64,000 bases of DNA from Tribonema minus. Lineage: Eukaryota; Sar; Xanthophyceae; Tribonematales; Tribonemataceae. Where the stretch lies: the NCBI GenBank assembly GCA_017506865.1, contig JAFCMP010000007.1, forward strand, positions 248,001 through 312,000, given 5' to 3'. Positions 46,101 to 57,084 of this stretch are shown here, in pieces. The first letter of the stretch is position 1. Every line of letters begins with the position of its first letter. Under the pieces are notes generated by a model. It made no database searches and was not told the origin of the DNA. It worked only from the letters and a program-made list of their open reading frames with translations. Position numbers and translations under genes: made by a program.

Positions 46101-48205
46101 CAGATGCTCAGCATGAACTCCTCGGAGTGTGTCGGTCATGACATGCGCTGCTGACAACAGTGCACACACCCCTCTCAGGTGCGTGCAGTGTTTTGGTCAT
46201 GACATGCGCTGCTGACAACAGCGCGCACATCCCTCGCACGTGCGTGCAGTGTTTTGGTCATGGCATTCGCTGATGACAACAGTGCACACATCCACGTGCA
46301 TGCAGTGTTTTGATCATGGCATTTGCTGCTGACAACAGTGCTCATATCCCTCGCATGTGTGTGCAGGGGCAGCGCCGCCGGGCGGCGCGCCGCAGTGCGA
46401 TGACACCGTCACGCTGCTGGACTTTGGCCTCGCAATGGCCGTCTATACGGCGTGGCAGATTGTCTACTTCATCAAGACGGAGGTGGTGGACAGACCCATT
46501 TTACTGGCAGATCCCGCGCTGCAGACCAGTTTGCGCTGGCTCACCACGGACAGCAAGAACGCGCTCCACAAGCTAGGTGAGATTCAATGAGCGCGTAGGG
46601 TTAGGGTTAGGGTTGCGGTTTAAATGGTAGGGGGTAGGGGTAGGTCGACAGTGTGCGTGTGTGTGTGGGGGGGGGGTTAAGGGTAAGGCTAGGGGTCGGT
46701 AGAAAGGAAGAGAGGTAGGAGGGTGCGTAGGCAGCAAGAACGTGCTCCATGCGCTAGGTGAGATTCGATGAGCTCGCAGGGCTAGGGTAAGTAGTCTAAC
46801 AGGGTCAGGGGTAGCTGTAGGGGTAGGTGGAAAATAAGCATATGTTCCACAAGCTGGGTGAGACCGAGCAGCTCACACAGGGTGAGGGGCAGGGTTAGGA
46901 TAAAGTGAGGGTGACAGGCAGGTAAAAGCAGGGTTAGCGCTAGGGTTAGAACCAGCGGCAGGTGCAAAGCCCACAGCTTACCTAGATGAGACAGCGGAGC
47001 TTGCAGTGTCAGCGCCAGGGTGAGGTGGAAGACAGCACAACGAGAGGCGGTCATACAGAGCCACGTGTAATAGTGGTGAAGCGGATGCTTACTGTCTCTG
47101 GTGCACAGCTTTCCCGGGTTAGGGTTAGGGTTAGGGCTAAGGTTAGGCACCGCTGTTGCCCGCCTCTGCTGTGGTGTCATTCCTCTTTGCTCAAGAGCAG
47201 CACCGTGTGCCGTCGATGCGAGATGCCATGCGCCTGCAACTGCACAACATGCTGTGCCCGCGCATCGCATGGGGCATGAGTTGCATGACTGGCTCGCTCG
47301 CGAGCGGCAGCAGCTAGGGATAGGGTTGTAAGAGCAGCGACGTCTGCTGACGATCAACTATACGCCGCGCACGTCAATGCATGATACCATGCCCCCACAC
47401 CAAGTGGGGCATGAGTCACATGGCTTGTTGGCTCCTGAGCGGCAGCAATTGATGCATGTGTACGCGCCGCTTGTTAGCGCTTCTGCTCACCGTCCGTGAA
47501 GTTGTTTGCGTCAGTCCATAATGCCGCGCTCCCACATCGCATGGGGCATGAGTGACATGACTTGTTCACTCGCGAGCGTCAGCGTTTGCCACTCTTGTAG
47601 GCAGGCGCCGGTGTCAGCGGTTTCGCTCACCCGTGCATGTACCTGTCAACAATGTCCTTGCTCTCGCGCGCGTGACAGTGCTCCTGGCGGCGCGGCGCAT
47701 GCGCATCATGGCGCGCGACGAGACCTTTGAGCCCAGCACCCTCAAGACCAAGATCATCTTCATGTCGACGCAGATGGCGTTCACAGTAGTCACGATGGCG
47801 CCCGTGCCGGCGCTCTACGCGAGCTACCCCGCGCACGCCGCCTTCGTCCTCGCCATGTTCGGCTGCGCCGTGTGGAACGGCGGGAACTTCTACATTGAAG
47901 TTTTCGCGCGCCGCTACTGGGCGGACCTCGAGCGCCGCGGCAACGAGCTGCGCGAGCGCCGCCTGCTGCGCAAGGCGATGCAGAACGTTCAGGACGAGAA
48001 CGATCCGCGGAACGGCGCGGGCCTGGTGGGCGCGGAGGAAGTGCTGCTGGCGGCGAACGTGCGGCGCGCAAGTACGGGTATGGTGGAGGGGAGCAGGCTC
48101 GTGGGGGTGGGGGGGGGGCTAGGGGGGGAGCAGTGGGCGGACGCGGTGACGCCCGAGGAGGTGGCGGAGGCGTGGCAAGCGCGCAACGGCGGCAAGGAGG
48201 ACTGA
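40195..48205 (+). CDS. Glycerophosphocholine acyltransferase (GPC1/GPCAT family, DUF2838)
   Basis: The exons are 40195-40476, 42015-42154, 43564-43717, 45310-45469, 46367-46576 and 47679-48205, all in phase, about 490 aa. Landmarks are FGVLNIVISEWVLLVYPERFW then MWYSAIIPTLIAVRY (joined across intron 2), RKWQYFLLDFCYFVHLFC, FLFANGPLIWAIPSWRNSLV then FHDMEKTSSVYVHFFPALL, RWHATW, YTAWQIVYFIKTEV, SLRWLTTDSKN and the C-terminal FGCAVWNGGNFYIEVFARRYW. These are the conserved blocks of yeast Gpc1 and plant GPCAT, multipass ER proteins that acylate glycerophosphocholine to lysophosphatidylcholine and so recycle the head group. The soluble C-terminus after FARRYW is charged and Gly-rich. Several introns are full of exon-edge duplicates, and introns 3 and 5 hold CCCTAA/TTAGGG runs. 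Confidence 0.92.
42200..42306 (+). repeat. Decayed copy of GPCAT exon 2 end
   Basis: Copies 42056-42160 (GTGCTCAACATTGTGATCAG and the TACCCGGAGCGATTTTGGATG end) at about 145 bp downstream. The equivalent of the TGG codon next to the donor has become TAG in the copy. Confidence 0.9.
42827..43610 (+). repeat. Six-copy array of the GPCAT exon 3 acceptor edge
   Basis: Exon-start copies (GTACTCTGCCATCATACC type) begin at 42864, 42991, 43105, 43301 and 43435, before the real start at 43564. Each is preceded by GGTGACTCACACATACATGC, then CCCCGTGCCGCTGCCCCTTCAG. Spacings are 127, 114, 196, 134 and 129 bp. The copy at 43105-43245 extends over most of the exon (TGGCAGTACTTCCTGCTGG, GTGCACCTGATTTGCATG). 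Confidence 0.93.
45100..45175 (+). repeat. Copy of GPCAT exon 4 acceptor edge
   Basis: The real exon start at 45310 (CTGGCGTTTCTGTTTGCCAA) is copied about 205 bp upstream as CTGCGCATTCCTATTCGCCC followed by ACGGGCCGCTCATCTGGGC. Confidence 0.85.
45590..45930 (+). repeat. Decayed copies of GPCAT exon 4 donor edge
   Basis: The exon 4 end (CGCTGGCACGCCACGTGGCA then GCACGGTGAGA) recurs in altered form at about 45592-45630, 45768-45820 and 45892-45930. The last copy keeps GGTGAGCC. Confidence 0.8.
46135..46366 (+). repeat. Four tandem 60-bp units ending at GPCAT exon 5 acceptor
   Basis: The core GCTGCTGACAACAGTGC recurs near 46148, 46210, 46271 and 46326, each with a downstream TGCAG. The last unit ends at the true acceptor (46366). 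CTGACAA may be the branch-point core, so branch point and acceptor would be multiplied together. Confidence 0.85.
47260..47600 (+). repeat. Tandem repeat in GPCAT intron 5
   Basis: Three decayed units share GGGGCATGAGTGACATG and GCGAGCGGCAGCAG-type sequence near 47270, 47405 and 47542, spaced about 135 bp. A TTAGGG-type run precedes them at 47116-47145. Confidence 0.8.
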
Positions 48206-49671
48206 GCGCTGCTCTCTCCGCGCTGCAGATGCTGCTACTTCAAGTGAGAGCGCAGCGCCTCTGGACGCTGCTCCTGCTGCAGAGTGTGCTACTACTTCAA
48301 GTTTGAAGTGGGAACTCTCCTGCAGAGATTGCTGCTACTTCAAGTTTGAAGTGGGAGGCCGTGTGCAAGCCCCCCCGCGCAACGCCTCGGAATGCGCTGC
48401 TTATGCTGCTACTTCAGCTTTCAAAAGTTGGAGGCTGTGGGCTCCCTCTTTGCGCAGTGCCCCTCCGCTGCACTGTAGGTACCGCCTGTATAGACTATGC
48501 ACGAGACGCGGTGCAGCGCACCAGTCTGAGAAGCTTTTTAGGTCGGAGATGCCGCCGCTGCTGCCGCGCCGCCGATGCACAATGATACACCTTACACTGT
48601 ACACTGTACTTTTGTTAATTTCGCTTCGCAAGGGGCGCGAAAAGCCCTCTCTTTGGATGTGCACTCAATGCAACATTCCTTCTCCGAAGAGAGACTCAAA
48701 CGCAAACAGGCTTCCCCTTCTTCACACTACCACCAACACCCCACAATCAAACCCTACTTAGGGTTGCCCAGCCGTGAGGCACACTTGTCCCGTCTTGAAA
48801 AAGATTTATGCAGGCCTGGGTCGCCTTTGACCAGCGCCCCGAACTGAGGACTATGATGACACGTCTGAATCACGCCTCTAGGCAAAATGATCACTGGGCA
48901 CCAGGCACTGGTGCTAAGGGTATCAATGCTGTTGCTACGAAGAGTCCGACCCAACCCCAACAAACCCCACCCCCAAACCCCGATCGGTCCCCACTATCAT
49001 GCTGCACCAAAGTGCCTAAGCTACTGTCTCTACACGACCAGACCCACTTTGAGGCCTCCCGTGTCTCTGCCAAAATGATCCTAACCGTGAACAGCTTTGT
49101 GCAGGCCTGGGCTACTGGTAGCAGCGCCCAGAACTGAGGGCTGGTCATGGATCACTAAGTGCCAGGCACTGGTGCTGCAAAGGCTGATGCTGTCACTCAA
49201 GCAAGCATATCTAAGTACTAAAACCCGCCCTGCTATTTGCTAGTGTTACCCCCCCGGTGTCCCCGGCCGCACACTGGAACCCCTGCTGCGAACTCCTTCC
49301 TCCTGCTGCTCCTGCTCCTGCTCCTCCGCGCCGCTCCCGCCACGCAGCTGCCGCCGCCTGCCCCGTCGCCGCGCACAGGCGCCGCTCTCTAACCACATGC
49401 CTTGGACAACACTCCGCAGAGTTGTATGACTAACAATCAAGGGTGCCGCGAGGCCCCAAGATAGTGTCCTTGTGTCGGTCGTGGGTTGAAGGCGTGCGCC
49501 ATCGCCGGCGGCGGCGGCAGGGACGGCGGCGGATAGGCTCCAGTCTTCGACGGTGTGGTTGCAGGTGTTGGTGTTCGCGTTGATGATCTTGGCGCAGCAG
49601 GCAGCAGGCTTGACACTCGGTCGCTGCGTCGGCGTAGGCCACCAAGCAGGCGAAGCCGCCACCTGCCTGCG

Positions 49672-49857
49672 CTGTACTTTTTATTAATTCTCGCTCAGGG
49701 CGCGAAAAAGCCCAGATGATTGGCATCTAGCTGTAAGGAATCTACATGTCGTATGACAGTCTGAAAGTGTCGCAACGACAACCACTCAAACGCCGCCGCC
49801 GCCAAATGGCATCTCGGGGTCCTCCCCTACGTCCTCCTCCATGTGCCCCCCCCCCCT
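49672..49857. repeat. Dispersed repeat, copy B
   Basis: Near-identical partner of 37826-38008. On the minus strand it carries a short open frame ending EEDVGEDPEMPFGGGGV, then the GGGCTTTTTCGCGCCC stem-loop and an AATTAATAAAAAGTAC tail. Related shorter copies of the stem-loop plus A-rich tail are at about 48605-48650, 50000-50055 and (plus orientation) 61080-61115. Confidence 0.85.
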
Positions 49858-50762
49858 GGATTCTGCCATGTGTGTCATGACACGGCCAGAGTACGCCATG
49901 TGGAGCGCTGCCGACAGTGCCGAGCGTAAGCGCGCCAGGGCGATGCCCTTGAGAGCTTTAGGGCGCGCTCCTCCGGGCACTGTACTGTTGCATGTACCGT
50001 ACTTTTTGTTTTTTTTTCTCGCTCGAGCTCAGGGCGCGAAAAAGCCCAGAAAAGTGGATGTTCATGGACTTGCAATCAGAATCTACATGTGTCTTCCAGA
50101 ACATTTTACAGCTGTGATGCATGCGCTTGCTTGCCGCTGCTGAGCATGTGCACCTCATCAAAACGCGCCTGTGATGAGCGCTGATGCGATAGGGTCCCAC
50201 AATAGTCATGTGCGCAGTGTGCACGTTGCTCAAATGCTGCTGCCTGAAGCGTAATGTCATGCGCACTTTGTGACGGACTTCATGTCATGGCAATGCACTG
50301 CGACCATCACCATAACATGTCGCTAGAGCACCAGCTGAACATCACCATGCCTCCATGGCCTGATCCCGCTGTGGCATACAGGATACAGTTAGAGTCAATT
50401 GAGTTCCTGTGAGCACGTTGGTCGGGCCGCATGTGCCGCCCTCAGACAGACGAAAGCTTTCCTGCTGGTGGAAACCGCAACAACATGTGGTGGGTGCCGG
50501 CCGCGGTCATATGCGGTTTCGCACCCACAGACATTGTTGCGATTTGCAAGACGAATGTAGGTTGCAGACTTGATGTTGGAAGCCATTGAAGTTGAGACTT
50601 GAGGCCCCACTGCTCCACCTCTGCCAGACCACCGCTACATGCGCCGTCCGCTCGTGCTCACTGCGGTCTGCGGCTTGTGAGCGCCATTGGCGCTAACCCT
50701 AACCCTAACCCTAAGTGCCTGATGCCGGCAGCCTGACGGGCAGATGCTGCAGTAGCGCTCAA

Positions 50763-50786
50763 GGGGGGGGGGGGGGGGGGGGGGGG
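50763..50786. repeat. 24-base G homopolymer
   Basis: An uninterrupted G run on the plus strand, close to CCCTAA repeats. It may be a G-quadruplex-forming or assembly-sensitive site. Confidence 0.95.
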
Positions 50787-51576
50787 CTTGGATGAGCGCG
50801 TGTGCCGTAGCCATGTACCTCAAACTTCAGTCCATAGAGGCGCGCGATCTGCGCTGCCAGGCGGCGGCACAGCTCGAGGCTGCGTCCAGCTGTTGCTACT
50901 GGCGCCTTGGCCGCCTGTGGATGATACTCTTTTTTTGCAACCCGTGCACCGCCGCTACCGGTTTTGGCATCAGCTGCCTCTCGGTGGCGTGCTCCGCTTC
51001 CGCTGCGCAAGCTGCCGCTGTCGCATGTGCAGCTGTACCCTCTGTTGTGCTGCTGGAACTGAGTCGCAGGGCGCGCTTGCCGCCCCAGCACAGAACGCAG
51101 CATACAATACCATGCATGCAGCAACGCAGATCCGGTAGGCAAGCACCACTTGCGCAGGAGAGCAAGAGTTACATTTCGATGCAGTAATGAAAGTCACAGC
51201 GCTTTCTGTGACGTCGTCGCGTCTCGTTTGTGAAAACAACGACCGCTAAGTAACTAGCGCAGGCATGCAGGCACCGCCCCCTAGATTTACACCAAAGTAC
51301 TTGCAGGCAGCTGCCTGCGCTGTGCTCTAGGCATACAGGGCTCCTGATGCTTTCGCAGACTGTGCCCCCCCCCCGCCCCCCCTCCTTGAGCCCCCCTCAG
51401 CCCCCATCACCTTGGGCAAAAATGAGTACTCAGCTGCAGATGACTCATGATGTGGCGTGGAAAAGACAGACACCGCGTATCTGCAAGCGACGGCACCCAA
51501 AACCCCCAACTGTTGTGTGTATCTGCCACAGACGCCTCCGCTTTCCGTCCCCTTCCCCTCCCCCCTTCCCCCTACC

Positions 51577-54500
51577 TCATGCATTCACCTCCTCGACCTC
51601 CTCCTGCGGTATCACCAGCCCGTACCGCCGCTCAAAGTCGTCGTAGATGTCGTTGCCCGAGTTCTGCCACCCGTCCTCCCCGTCCACGTCCGCAGTGTCC
51701 TGCTCCTGCTCCGCCTTCACCTCGTCATCGAGCAGGTACAGCCAGTCGTCGCCCTTCGGCGGCGGCGGCGCAAACAGCTTGCCGAGCCCCGACGACAGCG
51801 AGTCGAAGAGCGCGGAATAGTCCTGGTCCTCGTCGTCGTCGCGCGCGCTCGAGATCATCCTGTGCCAGTTCCGCCGCCACGGCTCCGCGCCCGCGCTGAG
51901 GTCGTACGTCGCAAAGCGCAGCGCGCCGCCCTCGCCCATGTTGCTCGTGTGGATGTTGTAGTCGTCGGGCGTGCCCTGCGAGGTACAGTAGACGAGTGTG
52001 AAATTAGTCTCAAGGGGTATGTATGTATCTTGTAGCGCGCCGCCCTCGCCCATGTTGCTCGTGTGGACGTTGTAGTCGTCGGGAGGGGCGCGAACGTGGC
52101 TGGTTGTACCTGGACATGAGCTGAGCACAAAGGTGACAGGGCATCGAAATAATCGTTTAGCTCGTTTATTGTCCATTTATGCACCTGAAATTGTTGTTCG
52201 TAGTGAAAAGTTTCCAATCAGGAATCCATAATTCAACTACCTGTGCCCAAAGTCGTTAATCTAACCGTTTGGTATTGACATCCCAGATGACGCGGCATGT
52301 ACCTAGTGTATTCAGAAGGCCAAGTAGCGCGTCGCCCTCACCCATGTTGCTCATATGCTTCGGGTTAGGGTGAGTAGTAGAGTTACTGACAGTGTCTCTG
52401 CCCTGCTTGTCACACTTGAAACTGCTGTTGAGGTTCGTCATGCCGAGAAGAATAATGACAGGGCTGAGTGAAGTATCCTGAAACCTCAGTCGCTTGCCAC
52501 CTCAAAGGCAACTCTGAGCTCGCTGTCAAGAGAGCGCTTTTTGTGACATTTTCAGCATATACGCCTGTGTATGTACAATACCAAACTTGATGAGATGCGC
52601 AGATGCTGCGCCAAAGCTACATCCCTGTAACGCTAGGTCTGGAGTCCTCCATTAGCCAAAGCTTCATCTGTCCAGCCTGACCCTCTCATCCTACAGAAGC
52701 TAACCAACAACCAAACCTTCTAGCCCTAACCCTAACCCTACTCAAGTGCTGACTCTGCAGGATGAAGTACGAAGTACGCATCTTGCAAAGAGGAGACACT
52801 CTGATGCTCCTGCAAGTAACAACGCACATGTGGTGTGAAAACGCACCTCCACTATGCATTCGTAGATCTCGTTCACTGCGAGCTGCAGCTGTGCATAGCT
52901 GTTCCGCGGCAAGGACTCCAGTTGTGCACAGAGTCCCCGCATTCGCCGTCTGCGCACACAAGACCGCAGCAACAACGCGCCATGCAGCGAGGTATGAGCG
53001 GGTGGTCGTTCAACATGGAGTGACCATATGGTGGCTGTCAGGAAAGCGCGGCAGGCTGGCAGACAAGCGATGACGTGCAATGCAGTGCAGCGAAGTTGGC
53101 AGCTGAAGGCACATGCGCTTGGGGGGATGCCAGCAGCACTCATCGAGGCGTGATGCCGGTGCTTGCTGCCTAAAGCCTGCTGTCAGGTGCTGATTACTAG
53201 TAGAACCAGCCCTTCGGGAGCTTTGCGACATTGTGACAAAGAAGTGACGCCATGTGTAGGTGTAGGCGACACAGGAATACATGGAGGCTCTGTGTGTGAC
53301 ATGATGACACGGGCAGTTTGGCGTTGCGCAAGCAGCTGTCACAGCACAGCACAGCATTTGCGCAAGCTCCTCATTTGACCGAATCTGCAACGCAATCAGC
53401 GGAGACACAGTGCTCCACTGTGACGCAACGCCATCTGGAGACAGTTGCCCCGGTGCATGCGCCAGAGGTCTGTGACGTCGTATAGTCAGGTCATGCCGCA
53501 CATGACTGAATGCATCGCACAGCGGTACTTCAACTTCAACAGTCAGCGCCAGAGCAGCGGCTGCTGTCTCAAGCCCCGACTGTCTCACATGCGACAATCT
53601 ACAGCAAGGCAAGCACGCAAATCTCCTGCAGCGCCGTGACCGCATTTTATAACAGGCCATGAGCATATGAGCATAGTGCAGTGCTGTGAGCTCAGACATC
53701 ACCGCGGAAGGACGCCTGCAGCTGCCTGATATGTTAGAGTCCACGGCGCAGCACACCCATACATACATTCCTGAACTCCTCGGGCTAGAGCCCCGCCTGC
53801 GGGCAGACCTCCTGCAGAGCCGTACCCCGCCAAAGTGCCATGAGCAATGTTGTAAGCTCAGGCATCTTCGCAGAAGGATGCCTACAAGCGCGTGATCCAT
53901 CGAACTTCTAGTAGGCATACGGCGCACCATACCCATACATACCTGAACTCCTCGGGCGTGAGCCCCGCCTGCGTACATATCCTGCAGTGCCATATCCCCA
54001 TTTACCAAAGTGCCATGGCCCATGAGCAGCACTGTAAGCTCCGATATCTTCGCGCGAGAGCGCTTACAGCTGCCTGGTACATGATAATCCACGGCGCACC
54101 ATACCCACACATACATACATACCTGAACTCCTCAGGCGTGAGACCCGCCTGCGGGCAGATCTCCTGCAGCGCAATGCGCCGCACCTCGCTCGTGGTCCCC
54201 ACCGTCAGCGTCCGCTCCAGGAACAGCGCCTCCGGCGTGAGGCGCGAGAACAGCCGCTCCGACGCCGCAAACGCCGCCGACATGCCCTGCACCGCGCCGC
54301 AGATGCGCCCCGTGCGCTCCGCGTCCAGCTTGTTCTCGCTGAGCCCCTCCGCCTGGTGAGAGAGGGGGCGTTGAAGTGTGAAGTTGTAGCAATGAGATTG
54401 AAGTTAATTGTGAGTGTTGGACTTGACTCATGGCGGTGCGCTCCGCATCCAGCTTGTTCTCGCTGAGTCGCTCAGCCTGGCGAAAACGCGTGCAGTGAAA

Positions 54501-56546
54501 GAAGGCTTTGAAAGTCGCTTTCTGAGTTTGAAGTTGGCACTGACAATGTTCAACTTCAAATGCTCCGCATTCATCTCGCTGAGCCCCTCCACCTGGCGAA
54601 AGTGGTGCGTTGAGGTGTGACCAGGTAGTAGCGTTGAAGATGAAGTTGAAAGTGTTGAATTGTGCTTCCCCCCGTGCGTTCTGCTAATTCTCCTTGAGCC
54701 CGATCGGTTGTCAAATGCCAGTGCGGTGACCAAGAGTGGAGAAATGGCAAGTGTTGAAGTTGAAGTTGAACATAACATGGAGTTTGATGTGTGCACTGGT
54801 CATTGACTTTGATGCATGCACTGCGATGCAGTGCAGGCGCACCCACACCGATACAGCGTGAAACTTTGATGTTGCTCAGCAGGCGATGCGCTGGATAAAT
54901 AAACAATACTGAGATTGGGCTTACAGCAAGGCAGGTGCGGTCCGTACGCTTCACAGCCCAATGAGGTCTTGGCCAGACAGCAGCGAGCATCTGGCAAGTC
55001 TTGGCTTGCCACAACCTGCAGTTTGGCAGCTCTGTGCCACTCTCTATTGCCGCAGAAAGTGTTATGTGCGGAGAGATACCATGCAGCACATCGCACAGAG
55101 AGTGCAGGAGCATGGCGCCACATTGAATAAAGAAGGCGATGGTGGCATACCGACACTGCTTGCATTAATGTGCGTCACTGCTGCTCCATTCAATCTGCAA
55201 ACTTCAGGTTGCAGCACGCCCAAAACTTACGGGAGCTCCAAGTCGCCTAACACCATCAGAGCCTGAACACAGAGCCCATGTTGGTAATGCGGCTTCAGAA
55301 TCATGTGCTACTGCTGAAGCGCAAATTGGTCGTTTGATGATTTCTCAAGGCTGACAGGTCACGAAGTGCGTTCGCCAGCTCCCGATCATGTGTGGTCACA
55401 GGATCCGCCTTGTGGCCTGACACACACGGGTAGCTCTACGCCTGACATGGACGCATAATCAGCCATCAAGTACGACACCCAAGCATACTACGCCACAACA
55501 CAAAACGCCTCGCAGCACAGTCACCGATGTTCACAAACCGTGCGCCTGCGCGCGCTGCGCACACCACACCGATAGACACACACGTACACGCTCACGCACT
55601 CGCGTGTGTGAAATCACGCCCGTGCGCACGAGCTTCACGCGCGCGCCTCGCGCCGCTCACTCACCCGCAGCACGTCCGTCACGCTCATCTCCTGCCCCGT
55701 GAGCTCGCGGTACCGCTTCTCCCACTCCGCGACGAGCGCCTTCAGGCACAGGAACGTCGCCACCGCGTCCGCCGCGTCCGCGCCGCCGTAGCGCGCCACC
55801 TCCTGCGAGCCCATGTTGGGCGCGAGGCGCGCCTCCGCGTTCTTTATCGCCTGCCGGAACGGCCCCGTCACCGCGCTCTCCGCCTTCATGAAGGCGAGAA
55901 GGAGGTGGCGCATGCGCAGCGCGCGCGCGCGGTCGCGCCGCGACTGCGCCTGCAGCATGAGCTGCGTGAGCGCCGCCTCGCCGCGGTTGCCGCCGACGTG
56001 CCTGTTGGCCACCAAAAACTCCTTCAGCGCGGTGACGTCGGTGCTGTCGCCGGGCACGAGCGCTTCGAGCGCTGCCACGAACTCCTCCACCGTGGGCTGC
56101 GGCCCCAGGGGGTACTTGGCGCGCAGCTCGGGGGTGCTCTGGGGGAAGAGCGCCGCGAGTTTCTGCTCGCCGCCCTTGGGCAGGTTCACCACGCCCATGG
56201 TCTCGAGGTCGACGGCGAGGTTATTTTGCCGCGCGTACTGGATCAGCCCCTCCCCCACCTTCATGCTGGTGGTCATGCCCTCCTCGTCTGGGGCGTCATC
56301 GGTGAGCTCCACCACCGTGACCGAGGACTCTTCCTCGTCGTCATCCTCCTGCTCCACCGCCACCGTCGCGGCACCGTTGACCGTGGAATCGGCATCCCGC
56401 TCCGTGTTCGTGTCCGCAGCCAGCGACGAGCCTCCCGGAATTGCGACCCGGCCCTCCAGTTTGGCGGCCTGCTCCTTCAGGACCTGTTTTTCAGACTTGG
56501 CGTTTTGCAGCTGCTTCTTGAGGCTGCCTTTTTTGCGCCCCATCAT
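51577..56546 (-). CDS. Unrecognised four-exon protein
   Basis: The exons are 56546-55665, 54352-54123, 52949-52847 and 51975-51577, all in phase, about 537 aa. I do not recognise the family. The N-terminus is basic and coiled-coil-like (GRKKGSLKKQLQNAKSEKQ), followed by an acidic linker (VEQEDDDEEES). A helical region then runs through exons 1-3 (GEGLIQYARQNNL, FVAALEALVPGDSTDV, RARALRMRHLLLAFMKAE, ERTLTVGTTSEVRRIALQEI, LAVNEIYECIVE). Exon 4 has TPDDYNIHTSNMGEGG, WRRNWHRMI and GDDWLYLLDDEV before an acidic end. Splice phases and clean continuity make it a convincing real gene. In-frame sequence before ATG 56546 is Ala/Ser/Arg-rich like a transit peptide but has no ATG, so a targeting exon upstream is possible. 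The gene is head to head with the EamA gene. Confidence 0.75.
52025..52090 (-). repeat. Copy of the exon 4 acceptor edge of the unknown gene
   Basis: The exon 4 start (GACGACTACAACATCCACAC then GAGCAACATGGGCGAGGG on the minus strand) is duplicated about 113 bp upstream. A shorter fragment is at about 52325-52350. Confidence 0.88.
53758..54180 (-). repeat. Three-copy array of the exon 2 donor edge of the unknown gene
   Basis: The exon end (plus-strand view ACCTGAACTCCTC then GGCGTGAGCCCCGCCTGCG) occurs at 54121, 53941 and about 53770, spaced about 180 and 171 bp. The copies keep the adjoining TACATACC donor side. Confidence 0.9.
54425..54600 (-). repeat. Copies of the exon 2 acceptor edge of the unknown gene
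   Basis: The exon 2 start with acceptor (plus view CAGCTTGTTCTCGCTGAG then CCCCTCCGCCTGG, real at about 54325-54355) recurs at 54430-54482 and 54555-54598. The intervening intron sequence is rich in GAAGTTGAAG words. Confidence 0.88.
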
Positions 56547-57084
56547 GAGGGGTGCCGCTCTGGCGGCATGTCGCGAAGAGGGTGCCGCTGCTGCTGGTGC
56601 CGCGGCCGTGTGTCTTTGTGTGAAGGAGCTTAACCGGAGCTCCGCTCCTGGCACAACAAAGCCTGCGCGGTTGTGCAGCACAGCGCCATAGAGAGAAAAA
56701 AATTATCCAATAAAAATTTGAATCGAGACAGCTGTGAACGCTAGCTGCTGCATGTCCTCTGGCTGCCTCAGGCTGATGTTGAAGAACAGGGTCGGATGGG
56801 GGGAGCGAAACATGCACTCACCATCGGCAGTGCTGACCAGTTGGCCGCAGACGAGCGCCACCACTGCTGCTGTGGCAGTGAGCTCGCTGCGAACCTTCAT
56901 GGCTGCTCTGCTGGCCAGCCGCGTTGGTCTTGAGTCAACACACCTTTTTTGCTCATGCAGGAAGCCCCCTCAGGAAGTTGGGGCTTGAAGTTCGCCATTC
57001 GTTCGAGAGTAGTGACTTTTTTAAAGAGCTTTGGCGCCTGGAAGCTGCGCAGTTGGCGCCCCGCATCGTGTGTGGAACCATCGT
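56547..57084. promoter_or_regulatory. Shared upstream region of the unknown gene and EamA gene
   Basis: 538 bp between divergent start codons. An AT-rich patch (AAAAAAATTATCCAATAAAAA) sits at 56697-56717. Function inferred from position. Confidence 0.4.

Larger units (their letters stand above)
48206..51576. other. Convergent spacer between GPCAT and the unknown minus-strand gene
   Basis: No complete gene recognised. It contains dispersed-repeat copies (48605-48650, 49672-49857, 50000-50055), CCCTAA repeats (50693-50714), a 24-base G run (50763-50786) and one exon-like segment on the minus strand (50914-50819). Confidence 0.5.

Noticed and set aside
50788-51187. Plus-strand Cys/Ala-rich open frames
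   Set aside because: No family resemblance and adjacent to low-complexity sequence; the minus strand has the better exon-like segment.
53010-54116. 368-codon minus-strand open frame
   Set aside because: It covers intron 2 of the unknown gene and consists of the exon-edge repeats; no ATG-supported start, no motif.
55527-56691. Two long plus-strand open frames
   Set aside because: They mirror exon 1 of the unknown minus-strand gene, whose splice phases and downstream exons support the minus strand.
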